Shown here: piece after piece, positions 28,430 to 34,891 of the stretch
Position numbering within the stretch: the first letter of the stretch is position 1
Layout: each line of letters begins with the position of its first letter
From: Gammaproteobacteria bacterium
GTDB lineage: Bacteria; Pseudomonadota; Gammaproteobacteria; Steroidobacterales; Steroidobacteraceae
Assembly (NCBI GenBank): GCA_011391405.1
Contig: JAABQQ010000215.1
Span: forward strand, 1 to 34,891
Reading direction: 5' to 3'
Length of the DNA: 34,891 bases
Made by a program: the position numbers and the translations under genes
Notes under the pieces: generated by a model
Seen by the model: the letters and a program-made list of their open reading frames with translations, nothing else
Database searches by the model: none
Told to the model about the DNA's origin: nothing

Positions 28430-29056
28430 CTACACCAATCGATACCCGCGTGCCAGAACGTAGACCTCGGCACTGCGCGCCCTCGATGCTTTCGGCTTGC
28501 GCAACTTCACGGATTCGAAGCGTTCGCGCAGCTGCGACACGAGCGGCTGGAAACCCCGCCCCTGGAAGACCTTGGCGAGGAAATCGCCACCGGGACGCAG
28601 AGTCCGACCGGCGAAATCGACCGCAAGTTCCACCAGCTGCATCGACCGGTCGTGGTCCACGTCCGCAATGCCCATCATGTTGGGGGCTATGTCGGACATG
28701 ACAAGGTCGACTCTGGTCGGGCCGACCATGGCGAACAGTTGCTCGAGCACGGCATCGTCATTGAAGTCACCCTGCAGGAATTCCACCCCCGGGATGGCCG
28801 GCATGTCGAGGATGTCCATGGCAATGATTCTCCCTTTGCCGTCCAGCAGCCGCTTCGTGTACTGGCTCCAACTGCCGGGCGCCGCGCCCAGGTCGACGAT
28901 GGTCATGCCCGGCCGCAGGATCCGGTCGGATTTCTGGATTTCCTCGAGCTTGTAGACAGCCCGCGACCGCCAGCCTTCCTGCCGGGCCCGTTTCACGTAC
29001 GGGTCGGACTCGTGCTCGGCGAGCCAGGCGGCGGAGGATTTGGTGCGCTTGGGCAT
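28430..29056 (-). CDS. rlmE: 23S rRNA 2'-O-ribose methyltransferase RlmE
   Basis: A 208-residue SAM-dependent methyltransferase (FtsJ/RrmJ) that methylates U2552 of 23S rRNA at a late step of 50S assembly. It shows the substrate-entry motif [10 protein letters not shown] with catalytic Lys, the SAM loop [12 protein letters not shown], and [15 protein letters not shown] and R-S-A-E-V-Y-V-L-A, completing the K-D-K-E set. The ATG at 29056 is preceded not by a Shine-Dalgarno sequence but by a pyrimidine-rich 9-nt repeat array. Divergent from yhbY, 65 bases upstream of ftsH. Confidence 0.97.
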   Translation of the reverse strand: MPKRTKSSAAWLAEHESDPYVKRARQEGWRSRAVYKLEEIQKSDRILRPGMTIVDLGAAPGSWSQYTKRLLDGKGRIIAMDILDMPAIPGVEFLQGDFNDDAVLEQLFAMVGPTRVDLVMSDIAPNMMGIADVDHDRSMQLVELAVDFAGRTLRPGGDFLAKVFQGRGFQPLVSQLRERFESVKLRKPKASRARSAEVYVLARGYRLV

Positions 29057-29066
29057 GGGAAGGGGG

Positions 29067-29120
29067 AGGAAGGACAGGAAGGACAGGAAGGCCAGGAAGG
29101 CTAGGAAGGCTAGGAAGGTG
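29067..29120. repeat. 9-nt tandem repeat, 6 units, in the rlmE leader
   Basis: Six units of AGGAAGGNN (AGGAAGGAC twice, AGGAAGGCC, AGGAAGGCT twice, AGGAAGGTG) on the plus strand end ten bases before the rlmE ATG. On the rlmE sense strand they read as repeated pyrimidine-rich TTCCTGGCC-like units. The frame is open through the array into rlmE (repeated F-L-A/S) but no start codon lies in it. Same unit family as the folP and yhbY leaders. Confidence 0.9.
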
Positions 29121-29250
29121 TTAGTCGGAGCGCGCGTTTCGCGCCAGATATTGCGTCGCTTGTCGGTACGGCAATGTCAAATTGGTGCGAAATCGTCTGT
29201 GCTCAGGGATGATAGCGGCCTTCGAGGTCCAGCCGCGCTGGCTCGACCCT

Positions 29251-29277
29251 TTCCTGCCCTTCTTGCCCTTCCTGCCC
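29251..29277. repeat. 9-nt tandem repeat, 3 units, in the yhbY leader
   Basis: TTCCTGCCC, TTCTTGCCC and TTCCTGCCC follow each other on the plus strand and are followed by TTCCCC and the yhbY ATG at 29284. Relative to the gene this is the same orientation and the same unit as the folP array. The frame is open through it (repeated F-L-P). Confidence 0.85.
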
Positions 29278-29283
29278 TTCCCC

Positions 29284-29580
29284 ATGCTGTCCGACGCCCA
29301 ACGCAAATACCTCCGCCGCCTTGGCCACGACCTGAACCCGGTGGTCCTGATCGGTGTGTCCGGGCTCGGCCCGAACCTGCTGGCAGAAATGGACGGAGCG
29401 CTGGCTCACCATGAGTTGGTCAAGGTGCGGGCACGCGTGGGTGATCGCAAGACACGGGACGCGGTGCTGGCCGAACTGGCCACCTCGACGCGCTCGGAGA
29501 TCGTCCAGCGTATCGGTCACGTCGCCTTGTTCTACCGCGCCAACCCCGAGCAGACGACGATCCTCCTGCCGGACTCATGA
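29284..29580 (+). CDS. yhbY: YhbY-family ribosome-associated RNA-binding protein
   Basis: A 98-residue CRM-domain protein associated with 50S precursor particles. It shows the family order: K-Y-L-R-R-L-G-H near 8-15, P-V-V-L-I-G-V-S-G-L-G near 19-29 (usually V-x-I-G-K-x-G-L), an E-x-D-x-A-L helix, H-E-L-V-K-V-R and a C-terminal I-G-H-V-A-L-F-Y-R-A-N-P. The ATG at 29284 fits the family N-terminus M-L-S-D-A-Q-R-K-Y-L. The frame is open to 29182 through the repeat array, so a longer form cannot be ruled out. It is the only plus-strand gene in the housekeeping block and converges on greA with an 82-base gap. Confidence 0.93.
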   Translation: MLSDAQRKYLRRLGHDLNPVVLIGVSGLGPNLLAEMDGALAHHELVKVRARVGDRKTRDAVLAELATSTRSEIVQRIGHVALFYRANPEQTTILLPDS

Positions 29581-29662
29581 AACCGTTCCGGCAGTGTGGG
29601 GGCGCGGACCCCGGCACGCCATCGAACTTCCAGATCGCGCCGATCGACGGCGTGAATCACGC

Positions 29663-30132
29663 CTACTCGTAGCGAACGATCACGATTTCGTACGAGCGGG
29701 TGCCGCCTGGCACGGCGACGTGGACCTCGTCTCCGGCGGACTTGCCGACCAGCGCCCGCGCAATCGGCGACGTGATCGAGATCAGGTTGCGGCGGATGTC
29801 GGCCTCCTGCTCGCCGACGATCTGGTAGACGACTTCCTCGCCGGTGGCCGTTTCGAGGTGCACCGTGGCGCCGAAAACCACCTTGCTGGTCTTCGGCAGG
29901 GTCGAGACGTCGATGATGTGCGAGTGCGACAGTTCGTGCTCGAGTTCGTTGATCCGCCCCTCGCAGAAGCTTTGCTGCTCGCGGGCCGCGTGATACTCCG
30001 CGTTCTCACTCAGGTCGCCATGGGCGCGTGCCTCGGCGATGGCCTGGATGATGCGCGGCCGCTCGACCTGCTTGAGTCGTTTGAGCTCCTCCCGCAGGCG
30101 CTCAGCGCCCTTGGAAGTCATAGGCTTACGCG

Positions 30133-30136
<4 letters not shown>
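29663..30136 (-). CDS. greA: Transcription elongation factor GreA
   Basis: A 157-residue factor that rescues backtracked RNA polymerase by stimulating transcript cleavage. The N-terminal coiled coil carries the tip motif [10 protein letters not shown] at 39-48 with the acidic residues (D41, E44) that coordinate magnesium. The C-terminal FKBP-like domain ends in I-V-I-V-R-Y-E. The ATG at 30136 overlaps the carB stop by four bases and gives the normal length; the frame is open upstream inside carB. Translationally coupled to carB. Confidence 0.98.
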
Positions 30137-33360
<3,224 letters not shown>

Positions 33361-33380
33361 GCGGGCGGGGACTCCTGCGA

Positions 33381-34541
33381 TCAGACCGTCTTGCGCATTG
33401 GCGCGGTGCCCGCCTTGCGCAGCATGGATTCGACGAATTGTGCAAACAGCGGCACGAGGTCACGCGGACCCGGGCTCGCTTCGGGGTGACCCTGGAAGCT
33501 GAACGCGGGCCGATCGACGCAGGTGATGCCCTGCAGCGAGCCGTCGAACAGCGACTTGTGGGTGACCCTCACGTGTGGAGGCAGCGTCGTCTCGTCGACG
33601 GCGAAGCCGTGGTTCTGGGAAGTGATCAGCACGCGACCCGTCTCGATTTCGAGCACAGGGTGGTTCGCGCCGTGGTGGCCGAATTTCATCTTGACCGTCT
33701 TCGCGCCGACTGCGAGGCCCAGGATCTGGTGCCCGAGACAGATGCCGAAGATCGGTGTGCCGTTGGCGAGAAATTCACGCGTGGCGTCGATCGCATACGT
33801 GCACGGCTCGGGATCGCCGGGGCCGTTCGAGAGAAAGATGCCGTCCGGCGCGAGCGCCATGACATCGGCCGCCGAAGTCTGCGCCGGCACGACCGTCATG
33901 CGGCAGCCGTGGTCCGCAAGCAGGCGCAGGATGTTGCGCTTGATGCCGAAGTCGTAGGCCACGACGTGCAGGCGCTGGCCGGCCCGGCGACCCGGCCCCT
34001 GTTCCAGCGACCAGTTCGTGCCCTCGTTCCACTGGTAGGCCCGGTCGGTGCAGACGACCCTGGCCAGGTCCATGCCCTTGAGACCCGGGAAGCGGCGTGC
34101 CGCCTCGATGGCGAGGTCGGGGCGCTGCGCGGCGTCGCCGCTGGCGATGCAGCCGGCCTGCGCACCTTTCTCGCGCAGGATCCGCGTCAGCTTGCGCGTG
34201 TCGATCTCGGCGACGGCGACCGTGTTCCGGCGACGCAGGAACTCCGGCAGGGATTCGGTGGCACGCCAGCTGGAGTGCAGTAACGGCAGGTCGCGGATCA
34301 CGAGACCGGCGGCGTGGACGAGACTCGACTCGTGGTCGTCGGGGTTGGTGCCGGTGTTGCCGATGTGCGGGTATGTCAGCGTGACGATCTGCCGGGAATA
34401 CGACGGGTCGGTCAGGATTTCCTGGTAGCCCGTCATGGCGGTGTTGAACACCACCTCCCCGGTCGATGTGCCGGCGGCGCCGATGGAGACGCCGCGAAAC
34501 ACAGTGCCGTCCTCTAGAGCCAAGACAGCGGGTGTCGTCAC
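33381..34541 (-). CDS. carA: Carbamoyl-phosphate synthase small subunit
   Basis: A 386-residue glutamine amidotransferase subunit feeding ammonia to CarB. The class I triad is intact: C268 in F-G-I-C-L-G-H-Q, H352 and E354 in F-Q-G-H-P-E-A-S. The N-terminal domain is family-typical ([10 protein letters not shown]). The start is a GTG at 34541, preceded by a strong GGAGG five bases upstream, which decides the start. The upstream region carries a likely promoter, a leader hairpin and two large hairpins. Confidence 0.98.
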   Translation of the reverse strand: MTTPAVLALEDGTVFRGVSIGAAGTSTGEVVFNTAMTGYQEILTDPSYSRQIVTLTYPHIGNTGTNPDDHESSLVHAAGLVIRDLPLLHSSWRATESLPEFLRRRNTVAVAEIDTRKLTRILREKGAQAGCIASGDAAQRPDLAIEAARRFPGLKGMDLARVVCTDRAYQWNEGTNWSLEQGPGRRAGQRLHVVAYDFGIKRNILRLLADHGCRMTVVPAQTSAADVMALAPDGIFLSNGPGDPEPCTYAIDATREFLANGTPIFGICLGHQILGLAVGAKTVKMKFGHHGANHPVLEIETGRVLITSQNHGFAVDETTLPPHVRVTHKSLFDGSLQGITCVDRPAFSFQGHPEASPGPRDLVPLFAQFVESMLRKAGTAPMRKTV

Positions 34542-34586
34542 GGGTACCTCCGGCGCAGCGATCAGTTACTAGCGCGTGCGACCACT

Positions 34587-34614
34587 ACCGGGGTTGAGCT
34601 GTGCTCACTCCGGT
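34587..34614 (-). promoter_or_regulatory. Hairpin in the carA leader
   Basis: On the minus strand ACCGG pairs with CCGGT, and inside it TGAGC pairs with GCTCA around an ACA loop, with a 2/3-base internal loop between. It lies between the predicted transcription start and the GTG. No T-run follows, so it is not an intrinsic terminator. Leader control of carA is possible but not shown. Confidence 0.3.
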
Positions 34615-34643
34615 GCAGATTTGTCTCACGGGCTAAGTACCGG

Positions 34644-34649
34644 ATTCTA
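34644..34649 (-). promoter_or_regulatory. Possible carA -10 box
   Basis: TAGAAT on the minus strand, the same hexamer as the nuo operon -10. The -35 region (TGGCAC at 17-base spacing) is poor. The transcript would start near 34637, giving a leader of about 95 bases. Confidence 0.35.
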
Positions 34650-34669
34650 CGCGAGCGTTCCGGGTTGTG

Positions 34670-34689
34670 CCACGCGCTCTTACGCGTGG
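34670..34689. repeat. Short inverted repeat upstream of carA
   Basis: CCACGCG (34670-34676) and CGCGTGG (34683-34689) form a perfect 7-bp stem with a six-base loop. It lies directly beside the two long hairpins, between them and the putative carA -10 box. Confidence 0.6.
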
Positions 34690-34694
34690 TGTCG

Positions 34695-34770
34695 AGCGTC
34701 CGATCCGGTTCTCCTGCCGGCGAGCGGAAAGGCAGACACGCTCGCCGGCAGGAGAACCGGACCGGGCGCT
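34695..34770. repeat. Long hairpin 1 with 14-nt loop
   Basis: A perfect 22-bp stem (34704-34725 with 34740-34761) is extended by a single A/C mismatch and eight further pairs including one G-T wobble (34695-34702 with 34763-34770). The loop, 34726-34739, reads GGAAAGGCAGACAC. No T-run follows on either strand. The loop is the exact reverse complement of the loop of hairpin 2. Confidence 0.95.
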
Positions 34771-34790
34771 ACAGCCCCACCGACGACGCC

Positions 34791-34868
34791 GGGCTTCCGA
34801 TCCGGCTCGTCCTGACGAGATCGTGTCTGCCTTTCCGATCTCGGCAGGACGAGCCGGGTCGGACGCCC
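34791..34868. repeat. Long hairpin 2 with complementary 14-nt loop
   Basis: A 32-position stem (34791-34822 with 34837-34868) has one G/A mismatch (34815/34844), one C/T mismatch (34795/34864) and one G-T wobble; all other positions pair. The loop, 34823-34836, reads GTGTCTGCCTTTCC, the reverse complement of the hairpin 1 loop. Its left arm shares TCCGATCCGG with the left arm of hairpin 1, but the inner stem sequence differs while pairing is kept. Confidence 0.95.
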
Positions 34869-34891
34869 AAGTGTCCGCGCGCTGTGCGGCC

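Larger units (their letters stand above)
29057..29283. other. Divergent rlmE/yhbY intergenic region
   Basis: This 227-base gap carries two 9-nt repeat arrays, one beside each start codon (annotated separately). Between them is about 130 bases of unique sequence. A perfect TTGACA occurs on the minus strand at 29180-29175, but no -10 box lies at the usual distance (the nearest AT-rich hexamer is 21 bases away). No convincing promoter for yhbY was found. The region must nevertheless drive both genes. Confidence 0.5.
34542..34891. other. 350-base non-coding region upstream of carA
   Basis: No gene is visible. From left to right it holds the carA Shine-Dalgarno sequence, a leader hairpin (34587-34614), a TAGAAT -10-like box on the minus strand (34644-34649), a 7-bp hairpin (34670-34689) and two long hairpins (34695-34868). 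In related genomes dapB commonly lies before carA, so this may be the dapB-carA spacer, but the window ends before any such gene. Confidence 0.6.

Noticed and set aside
29649-29663. 6-bp hairpin at the end of greA as a terminator for yhbY or greA
   Set aside because: Short stem, no T-run, and it overlaps the greA stop codon.
34664-34680. Sigma-54-like TGGCAC element upstream of carA
   Set aside because: The -12 element (TTGC) is missing at the required spacing.
34820-34843. Resemblance of the hairpin 2 loop and right arm to an Illumina adapter end (TTCCGATCT-like)
   Set aside because: Only a short partial match; the bases are explained by pairing with the left arm and by the exact complement in hairpin 1. 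Checking raw reads would settle it.
34695-34868. Integron attC sites or tandem intrinsic terminators
   Set aside because: No attC core motifs (RYYYAAC/GTTRRRY) are seen, and no T-run follows either hairpin on either strand.

Overview
This 34.9 kb window is high-GC, gene-dense bacterial chromosome. The gene order and protein types point to a gammaproteobacterium outside the enterics: nuoC and nuoD are separate genes, and the block carA-carB-greA-yhbY-rlmE-ftsH-folP-glmM-tpiA-secG-tRNA-Leu-nuoA-N-tRNA-fMet resembles what I recall from Xanthomonadales-like lineages. The exact genus cannot be told from the sequence alone.

Layout. From right to left on the minus strand runs a housekeeping block (34541 down to 7972): pyrimidine/arginine precursor synthesis (carAB), transcript cleavage factor GreA, rRNA methyltransferase RlmE, protease FtsH, dihydropteroate synthase, phosphoglucosamine mutase, triosephosphate isomerase, SecG, tRNA-Leu(GAG), the complete 14-gene NADH:quinone oxidoreductase operon (nuoA to nuoN, with most junctions overlapping or under 20 bases) and initiator tRNA-fMet. 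Only yhbY in this block is on the plus strand. Likely promoters lie before carA, tpiA, nuoA and tRNA-fMet. Intrinsic terminators follow ftsH, tRNA-Leu and tRNA-fMet.

Beyond the fMet terminator (below 7930) the content becomes accessory. There is a nucleotidyltransferase-like gene with a small overlapping partner, a dead IS5-type transposase fragment, a patatin-like lipoprotein, an orphan 101-residue protein, and a membrane-anchored TIR-TPR protein. Left of these, divergent from the TIR gene, is an MCE/Mla-type lipid transporter operon (STAS-permease, ATPase, MCE protein and the first codons of a fourth gene) that runs off the left edge.

Non-coding structure is the most unusual part. Upstream of carA (34695-34868) are two long hairpins of about 31 bp whose 14-nt loops are exact reverse complements of each other. 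Three genes (folP, rlmE, yhbY) carry pyrimidine-rich 9-nt tandem repeats of the same unit directly before their start codons. Between the ftsH stop codon and its terminator lies a textbook four-run G-quadruplex motif on the sense strand.
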